64,000 nucleotides of DNA from Paraburkholderia acidisoli (GCF_009789675.1 NZ_CP046913.1:310001-374000), one strand, 5' to 3'. Shown: positions 10,128 to 21,256, counted from the stretch's first letter. Notes: generated by a model not told the origin, from the letters alone. A program made the numbers and translations.

Positions 10128-10730
10128 TCAGGCGTTGCGATGCAGCAGCATCACGGCGCGTTCGGTTTCGCCTTTCACGAACGTCGGCATCACGGCGAGC
10201 GCGCGTTCGATCGACTGGTCGATCACGTCCTGCTCCTCGCGGCGCGGCGGCTTGAGCACGAAGTTCGCCACGTCGGGCTTGGCGCCGGCGCGTGCGCCTT
10301 CGGGAATCAGGTCGCGCGGATGGCCGATGCCGATACGCAGACGCCAGTATTGCTGCGTCGACAGATGCGCGGAAATGTCCTTCAGGCCGTTGTGGCCGCC
10401 GCTGCCGCCGCCGAGCTTGAACTTGACGCTGCCGGGCGGCAGGTCGAGTTCGTCGTGCGCGACGAGAATCTCGTCGGGCAGGATCTTGAAGAACGCCGCG
10501 ACCGCGACGACCGACTGCCCCGAGCGATTCATATAGGTCTGCGGTTCGAGCAGATGCACTTCCTCGCCGTAGAGGCGCGCTTTCGCGTAGTGGCCGTGGA
10601 AGCGGCGCTCGTCGCGCAGCGTCGCGCCGGCTTCGCGCGCGAGCTGGTCCACGAGCCAGAAGCCCGCGTTGTGGCGCGTTGCCGTGTATTCGGCGCCCGG
10701 ATTGCCGAGCCCGACGATCAACCTGATCAT
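10128..10730 (-). CDS. pth: Peptidyl-tRNA hydrolase
   Basis: A 200-residue Pth that releases tRNA from prematurely dropped peptidyl-tRNA. The family N-terminus [24 protein letters not shown] contains the catalytic His in the RHNAGF motif; Asn and Asp positions follow in [10 protein letters not shown] and [11 protein letters not shown], with [13 protein letters not shown]. It lies downstream of rplY and prs in the order usual for Burkholderia. Confidence 0.95.
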   Translation of the reverse strand: MIRLIVGLGNPGAEYTATRHNAGFWLVDQLAREAGATLRDERRFHGHYAKARLYGEEVHLLEPQTYMNRSGQSVVAVAAFFKILPDEILVAHDELDLPPGSVKFKLGGGSGGHNGLKDISAHLSTQQYWRLRIGIGHPRDLIPEGARAGAKPDVANFVLKPPRREEQDVIDQSIERALAVMPTFVKGETERAVMLLHRNA

Positions 10731-10798
10731 GGTGATATTCCGCCTGCGGATGAAACTGACCGAATCCGCAAGTGTACGAAAGAGTGGAACCGCGTGCG

Positions 10799-10831
10799 AA
10801 AAAAAACCCGCCGGGGCGAACCGCGGCGGGT
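10799..10831 (-). terminator. Rho-independent terminator after rplY
   Basis: On the minus strand a stem ACCCGCCG / CGGCGGGT followed by a run of at least seven T, about 80 bp behind the rplY stop. Confidence 0.8.
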
Positions 10832-10910
10832 CACGTCGACCGTTTCATGGAAACGGATCGAGAGGATCGGCTTGGCGGCGCTGCGAGGCGCCACCCAACG
10901 CCGCTGCGAT

Positions 10911-11522
10911 TTACTCAGCAGCCGGCGTTTCTTCTTCGCCTTCAGCAGCCGACACGGCAGCAGCCGGGACAGCGGCCAGTGCGACGACCGGGTTTTCCTG
11001 TTCGACGTGTTGAACCAGCGTGACGCCGTTCGGCAGCTTGATGTCGCTCGCGTGCAGCGATTGACCAGCTTCGATCGCTGCGAGGTCGACTTCGAGGAAT
11101 TCCGGCAGCGCGCCCGGCAGGCACACCACTTCGATTTCGTTGACGACGTGCGAGATGATCGCGCCGCCCAGCTTCACAGCCGGGTTGGTTTCCTGGTTCA
11201 TGAAGTGCAGGGGCACCTTCGTGTGGATCTTCTTGCTCGGATCCACGCGCTGGAAGTCCACGTGCAGCACGAGCTGACGGAACGGGTGATATTGCACGTC
11301 GCGCAGCAGAACTTGCTGCGTCTTGCCTGCCACTTCGAGTTCGAGGATCGAAGCGTGGAAGGATTCCTTCTTCAGGGCGTGCCACAGCGCGTTGTGATCG
11401 ACTTCGATCAGTTGCGGCTCGGCGCCAACACCGTACACGATGCCGGGCGTCTTGCCAGCATTGCGCAGGCGGCGGCTCGCACCCGTACCTTGCAGATTGC
11501 GCTCAAAAGCGACGACTTTCAT
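10911..11522 (-). CDS. rplY: 50S ribosomal protein L25/general stress protein Ctc
   Basis: A 203-residue long-form L25 (CTC type) that binds 5S rRNA. The N-terminal L25 domain ([20 protein letters not shown], then GIVYG) is followed by the C-terminal TL5-like beta domain and an acidic Ala/Glu-rich tail. The ATG at 11522 follows a GGAG site 8 nt upstream; a TTG four codons earlier overlaps that site and is less likely. It lies downstream of prs. Confidence 0.95.
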   Translation of the reverse strand: MKVVAFERNLQGTGASRRLRNAGKTPGIVYGVGAEPQLIEVDHNALWHALKKESFHASILELEVAGKTQQVLLRDVQYHPFRQLVLHVDFQRVDPSKKIHTKVPLHFMNQETNPAVKLGGAIISHVVNEIEVVCLPGALPEFLEVDLAAIEAGQSLHASDIKLPNGVTLVQHVEQENPVVALAAVPAAAVSAAEGEEETPAAE

Positions 11523-11631
11523 GTGATTCTCCAATGCACTGCCCGCGACCAGGCAGTAAAACGGGGCCCGTATGACAGGCCCCCAGGTGATGCAGCGCGA
11601 ACCATCGTCCGTTCGCGCCGATTACGTGCAA

Positions 11632-11664
11632 AGGCGCGGCATCCTCGCGAATGCCGCGCCTCGC
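11632..11664 (-). terminator. Hairpin between prs and rplY
   Basis: A perfect 11-bp stem AGGCGCGGCAT / ATGCCGCGCCT with an 8-nt loop at 11632-11661, just behind the prs stop. Only a short TTT follows on the minus strand, so it may attenuate rather than fully stop transcription. Confidence 0.5.
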
Positions 11665-11677
11665 GCGTCAATTCTTT

Positions 11678-12634
11678 TTAGCTTTCGGCGAACAGCGACA
11701 TCACCGAGTCGCCGCGACGGATACGCGAGAACGTCTCGGCCAGCAGACCGGCGCTCGTGAGCGAGCGGATCTTGGGGCACGAGCGCGCTTCTTCGCCCAG
11801 CGGGATCGTGTCGGTGACAACGAGTTCGTCGAGTTCCGAGGCGGCGATACGCTCGCCCGCGCCACCCGAGAGAACCGGGTGCGTGGCGTAAGCGAACACC
11901 TTCTTCGCGCCGCGTTGCTTCAGCACTTGCGCTGCCTTGCAGAGCGTGCCGGCGGTGTCGACCATGTCGTCCATGATCACGCAGGTGCGGCCTTCGACTT
12001 CACCGATGATGTTCATCACCTCGGCGACGTTCGCCTTCGGGCGACGCTTGTCGATGATCGCGAGATCGCAGTTCAGTTGCTTGGCGAGCGCACGGGCGCG
12101 CACCACGCCGCCGACGTCCGGCGAAACGACCAGCAGGTTCTCGTGATTCTGCTTGCGCAGATCGCCGAGCAGCACGGGCGTTGCGTAGATGTTGTCGACG
12201 GGAATGTCGAAGAAGCCTTGAATCTGGTCGGCGTGCAGATCCATCGTGATGATCCGCTCGACGCCGGCGATTTCCAGCATGTTCGCCACGACCTTCGCCG
12301 AGATGGCCACACGCGCCGAACGCGGGCGGCGGTCCTGACGGGCATAGCCGAAGTAGGGGATGGCTGCGGTGATCCGGCCGGCGGAGGCGCGTTTGAGCGC
12401 ATCGACCATGATCATCAGTTCCATCAGGTTGTCATTGGTCGGCGCGCAGGTCGACTGCAGGACGAAGACGTCCTTGCCGCGCACGTTTTCCTGGATTTCA
12501 ACCTGGATTTCACCGTCGGAGAAGCGGCTAACCATAGCCTTGCCGAGGGGAATACCGAGGATCTTGACGACTTCCTGTGCAAGCGCGGGATTCGCGTTGC
12601 CAGTAAAAACCATCAGGCCGTCATGGCTGCTCAT
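11678..12634 (-). CDS. prs: Ribose-phosphate pyrophosphokinase
   Basis: Makes PRPP from ribose 5-phosphate and ATP for nucleotide, histidine and tryptophan synthesis. The 318-residue protein has the N-terminal [17 protein letters not shown], the catalytic loop region [31 protein letters not shown], and the PRPP-binding motif [13 protein letters not shown]. Two ATG codons are adjacent; the second gives better spacing to the AGG upstream. tRNA-Gln lies immediately upstream, so both may share a transcript. Confidence 0.95.
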   Translation of the reverse strand: MSSHDGLMVFTGNANPALAQEVVKILGIPLGKAMVSRFSDGEIQVEIQENVRGKDVFVLQSTCAPTNDNLMELMIMVDALKRASAGRITAAIPYFGYARQDRRPRSARVAISAKVVANMLEIAGVERIITMDLHADQIQGFFDIPVDNIYATPVLLGDLRKQNHENLLVVSPDVGGVVRARALAKQLNCDLAIIDKRRPKANVAEVMNIIGEVEGRTCVIMDDMVDTAGTLCKAAQVLKQRGAKKVFAYATHPVLSGGAGERIAASELDELVVTDTIPLGEEARSCPKIRSLTSAGLLAETFSRIRRGDSVMSLFAES

Positions 12635-12698
12635 CATGCACCTGCTGCGGACTTGGGGGGGCGAGAGGAACTACTTTTGGCGAACTGCCTGGAATTTT

Positions 12699-12775
12699 TG
12701 GCAGGGGAGGAAGGACTCGAACCCTCGCATGCCGGAATCAAAATCCGGTGCCTTGACCAACTTGGCGACTCCCCT
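12699..12775 (-). tRNA. tRNA-Gln (anticodon UUG)
   Basis: A complete cloverleaf on the minus strand. The 7-bp acceptor stem AGGGGAG / CTCCCCT has discriminator G and encoded CCA. The anticodon stem CCGGA / TCCGG encloses a TTTTGAT loop with anticodon TTG, and the T arm holds GTTCGAGTC. It lies between ispE and prs, the usual place in Burkholderia. Confidence 0.93.
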
Positions 12776-12825
12776 ACACAACTTCGAGCCTGATTGATCG
12801 GCTAGGTCCGATCAACCCTGCAAAA

Positions 12826-13716
12826 CTATGCCGCGAAAGTGAAGAGTGGATGTGTGTCCAGACTCGGGGTCACTGCGCTTCGCCAGCCGGGGTGTTCCGT
12901 GAGCAGTCTGGCGTGCGCCGATTCTGCTTCGGACCGACTGCCGAACGCTGCGAAAACACTAGCGCCCGATCCGGTCATCCGCGCGGGTGCGATGTCGTCA
13001 AACCATCTCAGCACCTGCGCTACTTCCGCGTATTTTCCTGCGACAACCGCTTGCATGTCGTTTTGACCGAAACTATCTGGCCAACCGTTTTGCGTTGCTT
13101 GCTGTGCAAGAAAGACTGCTATTGTGCAGGCCTTTGTGTCCCTTGTCAACGACTTTTCAGAGAAAATCGCGGCGGTAGGAACATGAACCTGCGGCGTCAC
13201 CACCAAAAAATGACGCGGAGGCAATTGTACTGCCTCCAGCGCCTCTCCAACACCCTCGGCAAACGCATTTTTCCCGAACACGAAGAACGGGACGTCGGCG
13301 CCCAGCTTGAGGGCGAGGGCTTGCAATTCCGCGCGCGGCAGATGCAGTTTCCAGAGGCGATTGAGCGCGAGCAGCGTGGTGGCGGCATCCGAACTGCCGC
13401 CGCCGAGACCCGCGCCCATCGGCAGACGTTTTTCGATGTCGATCTCGACGCCTTCCCGCGTGCCCGTATGCGCCTTGAGCAACTGGGCCGCGCGCACGGT
13501 GAGATCGTGCTCGGCGGGCACGCCTTCCACTTCGGTCGCGCGCGTGACGCGGCCGTCGTCACGACGCGTGAAATGCAGCGTGTCGCCCCAGTCGAGCAAC
13601 TGGAACACGGTCTGCAGATCGTGATAGCCGTCGGGGCGGCGGCCCGTGATGTGCAGGAAAAGATTGAGTTTCGCGGGCGCGAGACAGTCGCGCAGCGAGT
13701 CCGGGGTTTCGATCAT
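12826..13716 (-). CDS. ispE: 4-diphosphocytidyl-2-C-methyl-D-erythritol kinase
   Basis: A GHMP kinase that phosphorylates CDP-methylerythritol in the MEP isoprenoid pathway. It shows the substrate motif [20 protein letters not shown] and the ATP-binding loop [15 protein letters not shown]. The 296-residue product from the ATG at 13716 ([16 protein letters not shown]) matches the family; 14 extra basic residues upstream look unconserved. It lies downstream of lolB in the same direction. No clear ribosome-binding site is seen, so translation may depend on coupling. Confidence 0.93.
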   Translation of the reverse strand: MIETPDSLRDCLAPAKLNLFLHITGRRPDGYHDLQTVFQLLDWGDTLHFTRRDDGRVTRATEVEGVPAEHDLTVRAAQLLKAHTGTREGVEIDIEKRLPMGAGLGGGSSDAATTLLALNRLWKLHLPRAELQALALKLGADVPFFVFGKNAFAEGVGEALEAVQLPPRHFLVVTPQVHVPTAAIFSEKSLTRDTKACTIAVFLAQQATQNGWPDSFGQNDMQAVVAGKYAEVAQVLRWFDDIAPARMTGSGASVFAAFGSRSEAESAHARLLTEHPGWRSAVTPSLDTHPLFTFAA

Positions 13717-13831
13717 GATGCGGTTGAGGCGGGCCGGCGCGCGCGGGGCGCGCGTCACGGCCGTGAAGTCGGGAAAGCGGTGAAACGGCGGCGTTGAAAT
13801 CGCGGCATTGAAACATGCCGATACAGCGAGC

Positions 13832-14461
13832 TTACTGGTCGATCACGAGCTTGATCGTGAGCGGCGGGTTGTCGCGCGAAAGATTCACGCGCTTCACGCC
13901 CGTTGCCGGTGCGTCGGCATAAGCCACGTAGTCGATCGTCCAGCCGTCTTGCTCGATGCGCGACAGGCGCTGCGGATTTTGCGGATCGGGCGTCGTGCGT
14001 GCGCGCGACGTGGGCGCCGCCGAAGGTTGCAGCCAGTAACGCAGCCCTTCCACCGGCAGCGCGAAACCGAGCGCCTGCTGCATCAGCGTGCTGACGTTGT
14101 CGGCGGTGAGCGGCTGGCGATTCGGCAACTCGAGCGTGGCCTGCGAAGGCGACGAGGTCACGATCGCCAGCGACGACCCGAGCGGATTGAGCAGGTTCAG
14201 CGTGACGGTCGCACCGTTCTCGCGCCAGTCGAAATTGCCGTACGCGTTGCGCTGCTGGCCGTTCTGGTCGACGTACTGCACCGCGAAGCGGCCATGCCAC
14301 GCGCGATTCGTCTGCGTGGTGAGCGAGGTGGTCGCGTTGGCCGTGGACGGCTGATGCGGCGGCTGGGTGGCACAGCCCGCGAGCGCGAGCAGCGCGGCGG
14401 CGGCCGCGCCGAGGGTCGAGCGGCGCGCCGCCGTGAGAGCGTTGGGGAACAGGTCGGCCAT
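13832..14461 (-). CDS. lolB: Outer-membrane lipoprotein LolB
   Basis: The outer-membrane acceptor that takes lipoproteins from LolA. The 209-residue precursor has a lipoprotein signal with lipobox LAGC (Cys30). The mature part begins near WHGRFAVQY and continues through [19 protein letters not shown], typical of LolB. The ATG overlaps the stop codon of the upstream TPR gene (TGATG), so translation is probably coupled. Confidence 0.92.
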   Translation of the reverse strand: MADLFPNALTAARRSTLGAAAAALLALAGCATQPPHQPSTANATTSLTTQTNRAWHGRFAVQYVDQNGQQRNAYGNFDWRENGATVTLNLLNPLGSSLAIVTSSPSQATLELPNRQPLTADNVSTLMQQALGFALPVEGLRYWLQPSAAPTSRARTTPDPQNPQRLSRIEQDGWTIDYVAYADAPATGVKRVNLSRDNPPLTIKLVIDQ

Positions 14462-16296
14462 CAGAGATCGTTGATCTGGAAGCGCTGGAGCGTCTTCAGA
14501 AGCGTGTCGTTGTCGGGTTCGAGCTTGCGGGCTTCGCGCCAGGCTTCGCGCGCGCCGTTCTGGTCGCCGTTTTTCCACAGGACTTCGCCGAGATGGGCGC
14601 CGATTTCGGCGTTCGGCTGCATCGTGTAGGCCTTGCGCAGCAGCTTGATGGCGTCGGTGTTGTCGCCCATGCGGTACTTGACCCAGCCCACGCTGTCCAT
14701 GATGAACGCGTCGTCGGGCGCGAGCGCCGAAGCTTTCTCGACCAGCTTGTCCGCCTCTTGCAGGCGCTGGCCGCGGTCGGCGAGCGAGTAGCCGAGCGCG
14801 TTGTACGCCTGCGGATTGTCGGGCTGCGTCTTGATGAGCTTGCGCAGCTGCGCTTCCATGACTTCGTAGTGGCCGTTCTTTTCGGCGGCCATCGCGTAGT
14901 CGTAGGTGAGGTCGGGATCGTCCGGGAAGTCGGCGGTCGCTTTCGCGAGACGGCCTTCGGCGTCGGTGTAGCGCTTCGCGTCGAACAGGATCGCGGCGTC
15001 GGTGCGCGCGATCAGCGCCTGGTCGCGCGGATCGTCGGTCTGGATGGCCGCGAGCTGGCGGCGCGCGTCGTCGGTCTTGCCTTCCTTGTCCAGAATCTGC
15101 GCGCGCGTGATCTGGGCGGGCACGTATTGCTGGCTGTTCGGCTGGATCTTGTCGAGCCACTTCTGCGCGCCCGCGTCGTCTTTTTGCTCGACGGCGAGTT
15201 GCGCCAGATAGATGTAAGCCTGCCCCGCGTCGGCGGTCGGGCTCTTCTCCGCGACCTGCGCGTATTGCGTCAAATACTTCTGCGCGACGTCGAACTTCTT
15301 TTCCTGCACGTTGATGAGCGCGAGCGCCATGAGCGGCATGAGGTCGTTCGCGTTGTCCTTGTGCAGGATCTCGAACTGCTTCTGCGCGTCGTCGAGGCGG
15401 TTCGCCGCGAGATAGGTTTGCGCGAGCGCGAGCCGGCCTTCGCGCGACTTCGGATTCTGCTGCACGTACTTTTCGATCGACGCGATGCCTTCGTTGCGCT
15501 CTTCCGTGCCCATTTGCGCGAGCATGAGCGCGGCGGGCAGGTAGTCGGGCTTGAGCGCGAGCGCCTGCTCGAACGACTTGCGCGCACCGGGCACGTCGTC
15601 GGCGAGCAGTTGCTGACGGCCGACGGCGAGTTGCGCTTCCGGACGGTTCATGTCGTCCTTGAGCAGCGTCTTGAGCACGTTCAGGCCGCCCACGCGGTTC
15701 GGGCCGCGCGAGATCAGCAGTTGCAGCGAGAGGATGGCCTGGCCGCGGCTGTCCGCGGGCACGCGCGCGAGTTCACGCGCGAGCAGCGGCTGGGCGTCGT
15801 CGGGCTTGCCGGCGAGCACGAGCAGCGAGGCGTCGAGCTGCGCGGCACGCTCCGAATCCGGCGCGTACTGTTGCCAGAGCTGCACGGCCGTGAGCGCGTC
15901 GGTCGGGCTTTGCGCCGCGAGCGCGATCTCGGTCGCACGCTGCGCCATGCGCGGGTCGTGCGTGTCGCGCGCGAGCGCGAGATAAGTCTGGAACGCGGGC
16001 GCGGGTTGATTGCGCTGCAACGCAACCTCCGCCGCGAGCACCTGGAAGACGACCTGGCTCGACAGCGCGACGCCCGGCAGATCCTTCTTCTCGTCCGGCG
16101 AGGCAGGCCCGAACGCGTCCGGCATGGTCACGGAAGTGTCGTCCGTGTCCGGGGACGGATCCTGTGCGTAGGCGCCCGGCGAGGTCAAGGCCCAGGCCGC
16201 GAGCACGGCCGCGCCAACCAGGCGGCGTGCGAAAGAGGCGGGCAGGCGCGGCGTGGTGAGACGCGTGGCGAACAGCTTCACGAAAGACAGTTCCAT
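14461..16296 (-). CDS. Exported TPR-repeat protein upstream of lolB
   Basis: A 611-residue protein with an N-terminal signal peptide (hydrophobic core about residues 20-38, cleavage after GAYAQ) and many tetratricopeptide repeats across the rest, such as YNALGYSLADRGQRLQEADKLVEKA and YRMGDNTDAIKLLRKAY near the C-terminus. It is probably a periplasmic or outer-membrane-associated scaffold; linkage to lolB suggests a link to envelope biogenesis. The start at 16296 (MELSFVKLF) gives a proper signal peptide; the in-frame extension upstream does not. Confidence 0.85.
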   Translation of the reverse strand: MELSFVKLFATRLTTPRLPASFARRLVGAAVLAAWALTSPGAYAQDPSPDTDDTSVTMPDAFGPASPDEKKDLPGVALSSQVVFQVLAAEVALQRNQPAPAFQTYLALARDTHDPRMAQRATEIALAAQSPTDALTAVQLWQQYAPDSERAAQLDASLLVLAGKPDDAQPLLARELARVPADSRGQAILSLQLLISRGPNRVGGLNVLKTLLKDDMNRPEAQLAVGRQQLLADDVPGARKSFEQALALKPDYLPAALMLAQMGTEERNEGIASIEKYVQQNPKSREGRLALAQTYLAANRLDDAQKQFEILHKDNANDLMPLMALALINVQEKKFDVAQKYLTQYAQVAEKSPTADAGQAYIYLAQLAVEQKDDAGAQKWLDKIQPNSQQYVPAQITRAQILDKEGKTDDARRQLAAIQTDDPRDQALIARTDAAILFDAKRYTDAEGRLAKATADFPDDPDLTYDYAMAAEKNGHYEVMEAQLRKLIKTQPDNPQAYNALGYSLADRGQRLQEADKLVEKASALAPDDAFIMDSVGWVKYRMGDNTDAIKLLRKAYTMQPNAEIGAHLGEVLWKNGDQNGAREAWREARKLEPDNDTLLKTLQRFQINDL

Positions 16297-16418
16297 GGAA
16301 TTCCGTCGAATGTTTCGGTCGATTGTAACGCGCTGGCTACAATACGCGCACAACGCGCACATCCTGATTACGCAAGTTGCAGACCATCTCCTTTCATCAT
16401 CGCGCCAGCCTGTAAGCC

Positions 16419-17249
16419 ATGCCAGAGTTGCCAGAAGTCGAGGTTACCCGAAGGGGAATCGAACCGTGGGTCGCCGGGCGCCGCGTCGAGCGCGTGGAGG
16501 TGCGCAATCCCGCACTGCGCTGGCCCGTACCGGCCACGCTCGCGCGCTCGCTACGCGGTCGCACGATCCGCTCGGTCGGGCGGCGCGGCAAATATCTGCT
16601 GTTCGAAGTCGACGAAGGCTGGTTCATCGTCCATCTCGGCATGACGGGCACGCTACGCGTGCTGCGCAATCTGCCCAAGCCGCCCGCCGCCGAAAAGCAC
16701 GATCACGTCGACTGGCTGTTCGACGACTTCACGCTGCGCTACCGCGATCCGCGCCGCTTCGGCGCCGTGCTCTGGCATCCGCGCGAGGCCGGCGACGTGC
16801 TCGGCCATCCGCTGCTCGCGAGTCTCGGCATCGAGCCGTTCACGCCCGCCTTCGACGGCGCGCTGCTGTTTCGCGAGACACGCGGCCGCAAGGTCGCGGT
16901 GAAGCAGGCGCTGCTCGCGGGCGATATCGTGGTGGGTGTCGGCAATATCTACGCGTCTGAGAGTCTCTTTCGCGCGGGTATCCGGCCGACCACGCCGGCG
17001 GGCCGCGTCTCGCTCGCGCGTTACGAACTGCTTGCGGACGCCGTGCGCGCCGTGCTCGCCTCGGCCATCGAAAAGGGCGGCAGCACGTTGCGCGACTTCG
17101 TCGGCAGCAACGGCGAGAGCGGCTATTTCCAGCTCGAATACTTCGTCTACGACCGCGCGGGCCAACCTTGCCGCGTGTGCGGCACGCCGATCAAGCAGAT
17201 CGTGCAGGGCCAGCGGTCCACTTATTTTTGTCCGCGCTGCCAGCGCTGA
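16419..17249 (+). CDS. mutM: Formamidopyrimidine-DNA glycosylase
   Basis: A base-excision repair enzyme that removes 8-oxoguanine and FaPy lesions and nicks the abasic site. The 276-residue protein starts with [15 protein letters not shown]; the N-terminal Pro is the catalytic nucleophile. It has [10 protein letters not shown] and ends with a zinc finger of the CxxC-x16-CxxC type (CRVCG ... CPRC). mutY follows 14 bp later, coupling two steps of the GO repair system. Confidence 0.96.
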   Translation: MPELPEVEVTRRGIEPWVAGRRVERVEVRNPALRWPVPATLARSLRGRTIRSVGRRGKYLLFEVDEGWFIVHLGMTGTLRVLRNLPKPPAAEKHDHVDWLFDDFTLRYRDPRRFGAVLWHPREAGDVLGHPLLASLGIEPFTPAFDGALLFRETRGRKVAVKQALLAGDIVVGVGNIYASESLFRAGIRPTTPAGRVSLARYELLADAVRAVLASAIEKGGSTLRDFVGSNGESGYFQLEYFVYDRAGQPCRVCGTPIKQIVQGQRSTYFCPRCQR

Positions 17250-17263
17250 CTCGCCTCGCATTC

Positions 17264-18394
17264 ATGTACAAAACGTCTTCCCCCAAGGTCCAACTGCCCG
17301 CCGGTACCTATCCCGCCGGTTTGCTCGCGAGCTTCGCGCCGCGCCTGATCGCATGGCAGCGCGAGCACGGCCGCCACGACCTGCCGTGGCAGAACACGCG
17401 CGACCCGTATCGCATCTGGCTCTCGGAAATCATGCTCCAGCAGACCCAGGTCTCGACCGTGATCCCGTACTACGCGCGCTTTCTCGAACGCTTTCCCACG
17501 GTCGAGGCGCTCGCCGCCGCGCCCAGCGACGACGTCATGGCGCTCTGGGCCGGCCTCGGCTACTACACGCGCGCGCGCAATCTGCATCGCTGCGCGCAGG
17601 TGGTGACGGACGAGCACGGCGGCCAGTTTCCGTCGACGGGCGAGGCGCTCGCCGAATTGCCCGGCATCGGCCGCTCGACCGGCGCGGCGATCGCCTCGTT
17701 CGCGTTCGGCGCGCGCGAGACGATCCTGGACGGCAACGTGAAGCGCGTGCTCGCCCGCGTGTTCGGCGTGGAAGGATTTCCGGGCGAAAAGCGCGTGGAG
17801 AACGCGATGTGGACGCTCGCCGAATCCATCGTGCCGGGCGCGGCCGCGAGCGACGCCGAGGTGAGCGCCTACACGCAAGGGCTGATGGATCTGGGCGCGA
17901 CGCTGTGCGGACGCGGCAAGCCCGACTGCGCGCGCTGCCCGTTTGCGGCCGATTGCGTGGCGAACGCCACGGGGCGCCAGCGCGAATTGCCGGCCGCGCG
18001 CCCGAAAAAGGTCGTGCCGCAACGGCGCACGTGGATGCTCGTGCTGATGGACGGCGACGCGGTGATGCTGGAGAAACGCCCGCCTTCGGGCATTTGGGGC
18101 GGCCTGTGGAGCCTGCCCGAAGCCGCCGACGAAGCCGCGCTCGCCGAGCGCGCGCAGGCGTATGGCGCCAGCGATGCCGCCGCGAAAGGCATTCCGCTGA
18201 TGCCGCTCACGCACACCTTCACGCACTTCAAGCTCGACATCGAACCGCGTCTGGTGGAAGTGATGCGCGACGCCGCCGCGCTGGAGGCGAACGACGGCGC
18301 CTTCGCGTGGGTGCCGCTCGCGCAGATCGACGCGTACGGCGTGCCCGCGCCCGTGCGCAAGCTGCTCGACGGCTTGCGCGGCCCGCTGCTCTAA
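17264..18394 (+). CDS. mutY: A/G-specific adenine DNA glycosylase
   Basis: Removes adenine opposite 8-oxoguanine. The 376-residue protein has the catalytic Glu in SEIMLQQTQV, a helix-hairpin-helix LPGIGRSTGAAIASFAFG, the catalytic Asp in ILDGNVKRVLAR, a 4Fe-4S ligand set C-x6-C-x2-C-x5-C (CGRGKPDCARCPFAADC) and a C-terminal Nudix-like recognition domain (GGLWSLPE, HTFTHFKL). It follows mutM closely, in an apparent two-gene repair operon. Confidence 0.95.
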   Translation: MYKTSSPKVQLPAGTYPAGLLASFAPRLIAWQREHGRHDLPWQNTRDPYRIWLSEIMLQQTQVSTVIPYYARFLERFPTVEALAAAPSDDVMALWAGLGYYTRARNLHRCAQVVTDEHGGQFPSTGEALAELPGIGRSTGAAIASFAFGARETILDGNVKRVLARVFGVEGFPGEKRVENAMWTLAESIVPGAAASDAEVSAYTQGLMDLGATLCGRGKPDCARCPFAADCVANATGRQRELPAARPKKVVPQRRTWMLVLMDGDAVMLEKRPPSGIWGGLWSLPEAADEAALAERAQAYGASDAAAKGIPLMPLTHTFTHFKLDIEPRLVEVMRDAAALEANDGAFAWVPLAQIDAYGVPAPVRKLLDGLRGPLL

Positions 18395-18410
18395 CGCGCG
18401 CGCGGGCGCA

Positions 18411-19046
18411 TCACAGCAACTGATGCTGCTGCATGTAGTGATGCACGACGTCGATGCGCTCGCCGGCGTCGTCGAGTTCCATGAGCTTCTGGCGCGCGCG
18501 CAGCGCGATCGGCAGCACTTCGGCGAGACGGTTGGAGACCCACGTAGGATCGTCGAAACGGTACGGCTCCGCGAACGGCAAACCGGTGGGGTCGCGCTCG
18601 CTGATGGTGGCGATGATGCGTTCGAGCACTTCCGAGCAGGCGCCGAAGCGCGCTTGCCGTTCGCCGCCCTCGAGCGGGATGTCTTCGGGCAGCACTTCCG
18701 CCATGCCCACCAGCAGACCGTTGTTTTCCGCGCGATGCGAGAGCAGCCGGAAACGCTTCGTGCCGTGCGCGCGAATGTGCAGCATGCCGACGGTTTCGAC
18801 GTCGCATGCCTCGATCGTGGCGAGACAGCCGATGGCTTCGGGCACCGAGGGTTCGTCGGGCAGGGCGACTTCGGCGCCGCTTTTGAGCAGGCACACGCCG
18901 AACGGCGTGCGCTCGCGCAAACACGCGCTCGCCATGTCCAGATAACGCGCTTCGAAGATCTTGAGCGGCAGCAGGCCGCCGGGAAACAGCACCGTATGCA
19001 GCGGGAACAGCGGCAAATCGGCAAGCACGGCAGGAGACGGAGACAT
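18411..19046 (-). CDS. LON peptidase substrate-binding-domain protein
   Basis: A 211-residue stand-alone LON N-terminal domain, with PLFPLHTVLFPGGLLPLKIFEARYLDM at the start and GCLATIEACDVETVGMLHIRAHGTKRFRLL in the middle. No ATPase or protease domain is present. Such proteins are widespread in beta-proteobacteria but their function is not well defined. It is convergent with mutY and downstream of rapZ. Confidence 0.9.
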   Translation of the reverse strand: MSPSPAVLADLPLFPLHTVLFPGGLLPLKIFEARYLDMASACLRERTPFGVCLLKSGAEVALPDEPSVPEAIGCLATIEACDVETVGMLHIRAHGTKRFRLLSHRAENNGLLVGMAEVLPEDIPLEGGERQARFGACSEVLERIIATISERDPTGLPFAEPYRFDDPTWVSNRLAEVLPIALRARQKLMELDDAGERIDVVHHYMQQHQLL

Positions 19047-19087
19047 GGCGCAACGCTTCGGTTAAAGGCCGCGCGACACGCAGCCGG

Positions 19088-19981
19088 TTAGGCGATCAGG
19101 CGCGCCGCTTCGCCCACGTCGAGCGGCGCATCGCGGTGACGCACGATCACGTTCGACTCGCCCGCGAAGCGCGTGGCGAGCGTCTGGGCGATGTACACCG
19201 AACGGTGCTGGCCACCCGTGCAACCGATGGCGACCGTGAGGTAGCTGCGGTTGTCGGCGCGAAAATGCGGCAGCCATTTGGCGACGAACGCGTAGACATC
19301 GTCGATCATTTCGTGGACGGCCGGTTGCGCGGTGAGAAAGTCGATCACGGGCTGATCGAGCCCGGTGAGCGGACGCAGACGGGCGTCGTAATGCGGATTG
19401 GGCAGCGTGCGCACGTCGAACACGAAGTCCGCGTCGAGCGGCACGCCGCGCTTGAAACCGAACGATTCGAACGTGAGCATGAGCGAACCGCGCTCGCGTT
19501 CGACGAACACCTTGACCCAGGCGCGCAGCGCGTTCGCGCTCAGATTGCTGGTGTCGATCTGATGGCCGAACTCGGCGAGATTCGAGACGAGTTCGCGCTC
19601 GTGCTCGATGGCCTCTTCGATCGACTTCATCATGCCGACGTTCGCGGCGTGCGCGGCGGAACCCGAAAGCGGATGGCGGCGGCGCGTTTCCGAAAAGCGC
19701 TGGATGAGCGACTGCGTGCTCGCGTTGAGAAACAGCACGCGCACGTCGTGCCGTTGCGAGAGGTCGCGGATCATCTCCGGCATGTCGTCGAACGAGGCGC
19801 TCGAACGCGCGTCGATAGCAACCGCGAGGCGTTCGTAACCGTCGTCGGAGAGATATTGCGCGAGTTGCGGCAAAAAGCGCGGCGGCAGGTTGTCGACACA
19901 GAAATAGCCGACGTCTTCGAGCGCGTTCAGCGCCACTGACTTGCCGGAACCCGAGATGCCGGTGATCAGGATGATACGCAT
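19088..19981 (-). CDS. rapZ: RNase adapter protein RapZ (YvcJ family nucleotide-binding)
   Basis: A 297-residue P-loop protein with Walker [19 protein letters not shown] at the N-terminus, [11 protein letters not shown], and the C-terminal signature [14 protein letters not shown]. In enterobacteria RapZ controls glucosamine-6-phosphate synthase through sRNA turnover; the role in Burkholderiaceae is less clear. It sits in the conserved rpoN-hpf-ptsN-hprK-rapZ cluster, linking it to the nitrogen PTS. Confidence 0.93.
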   Translation of the reverse strand: MRIILITGISGSGKSVALNALEDVGYFCVDNLPPRFLPQLAQYLSDDGYERLAVAIDARSSASFDDMPEMIRDLSQRHDVRVLFLNASTQSLIQRFSETRRRHPLSGSAAHAANVGMMKSIEEAIEHERELVSNLAEFGHQIDTSNLSANALRAWVKVFVERERGSLMLTFESFGFKRGVPLDADFVFDVRTLPNPHYDARLRPLTGLDQPVIDFLTAQPAVHEMIDDVYAFVAKWLPHFRADNRSYLTVAIGCTGGQHRSVYIAQTLATRFAGESNVIVRHRDAPLDVGEAARLIA

Positions 19982-20102
19982 GGGAAATAGGATGACTCCG
20001 ATGGGGTCATCATAGCATCCGATTTGCGCGACCGTACTCGCCAGCCGGCCGCGCCACCTGCGTCTCAGCCGCGCGGGCCGTGGCTCGCGCGGGTGGCTAA
20101 GG

Positions 20103-21071
20103 TCAGATCAGCTTGCCGGGAAACTGGCTGTCGGGGTCCTGCATGGCGAGGCGCTGGCGGTCCATGAAGTCGCGCAACGTGTCGATGCCGCGCAGTTGCA
20201 GGATCGTGTTGCGCACGGCCGCTTCGACCAGCACGGCGAGGTTGCGGCCCGCGGCCACCTGGATCGTCACCTTGCTGATCGGCAGGCCGAGCACGTCCAC
20301 CGTCTGGCTTTCGAGCGGCAGGCGCTGGAACTCGCCGTCGGGGCGGCGCACCAGTTGCACGATAAGCTTGAGCTTCATCTTCCGACGCACGGCCGTTTCA
20401 CCAAAGATCGTCTTGATGTCGAGCAAACCCAGGCCGCGCACTTCGAGCAGGTTTTGCAGCAGCGGCGGGCAACGGCCTTCCACGAAATCGGGGCCGAGGC
20501 GCACGAAGTCCACGGCGTCGTCGGCCACGAGACCGTGGCCGCGGCTGATCAGTTCGAGACCGAGTTCGCTCTTGCCGAGACCCGAGTCGCCCGTGAGCAG
20601 CACGCCCATGCCGAGAATGTCGAGAAACACGCCGTGCAGCGTCGCGCGCGGCGCGAGGATGCGCGACATGTAGAGGCGCAGGCTGTCGATGACCGTGGCC
20701 GCCGACATGGGCGTGGTGAAGAGCGGCGTGGAGGAGCGCGTGCAGCGAAGCACGAGTTCGGGCGGCGCGGTCATGCCGTCGGCGACCACGAGGAACGGCG
20801 GTTCCAGCGCGATCAATTCGGCCATGTGGCGCGAACGGTCTTCGTCGGTCTGGCGCTGGTAGTAATGGATTTCGGCGTCGCCGAGCACCTGGATGCGGTT
20901 CGGGTGGATCAGGTTCAAGTGGCCGACGAGGTCGGCGCTCGCCGTGGCTGTGGCCACCGTCTCCGTCGAAAAACCGCGCTCCCAGCCCTCGTGCCCCGTC
21001 AGCCAGCTCAGCTTGAGCGTGGTGGCGTTGTCGTCGAAGATGCTTTGGGCGTTGATGCTGGAAGTGTCCAT
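20103..21071 (-). CDS. hprK: HPr kinase/phosphorylase
   Basis: A bifunctional enzyme that phosphorylates and dephosphorylates HPr-type proteins on serine. The 322-residue protein has the P-loop [25 protein letters not shown] and the HprK signature [16 protein letters not shown]. In proteobacteria it works with the nitrogen PTS, and ptsN lies directly upstream. Rho-independent structures are not obvious around it. Confidence 0.95.
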   Translation of the reverse strand: MDTSSINAQSIFDDNATTLKLSWLTGHEGWERGFSTETVATATASADLVGHLNLIHPNRIQVLGDAEIHYYQRQTDEDRSRHMAELIALEPPFLVVADGMTAPPELVLRCTRSSTPLFTTPMSAATVIDSLRLYMSRILAPRATLHGVFLDILGMGVLLTGDSGLGKSELGLELISRGHGLVADDAVDFVRLGPDFVEGRCPPLLQNLLEVRGLGLLDIKTIFGETAVRRKMKLKLIVQLVRRPDGEFQRLPLESQTVDVLGLPISKVTIQVAAGRNLAVLVEAAVRNTILQLRGIDTLRDFMDRQRLAMQDPDSQFPGKLI

Positions 21072-21256
21072 GAGTCGGTGACTCCGCGAGATGACTCGCT
21101 CAACTGGCTAAGGCGAAAGAAGGGCAAACGTGAGGCGGGCGGGAAGACCGGGGCGGGAAGCGCGCCGGGCGGCGCCTTGCAAACCGGCCTCACAAGCGGG
21201 TTAACGACGCTGAAAGCCGGATGGTGCACCGGGTTTATCCCGGCTCGCGCGTGCCG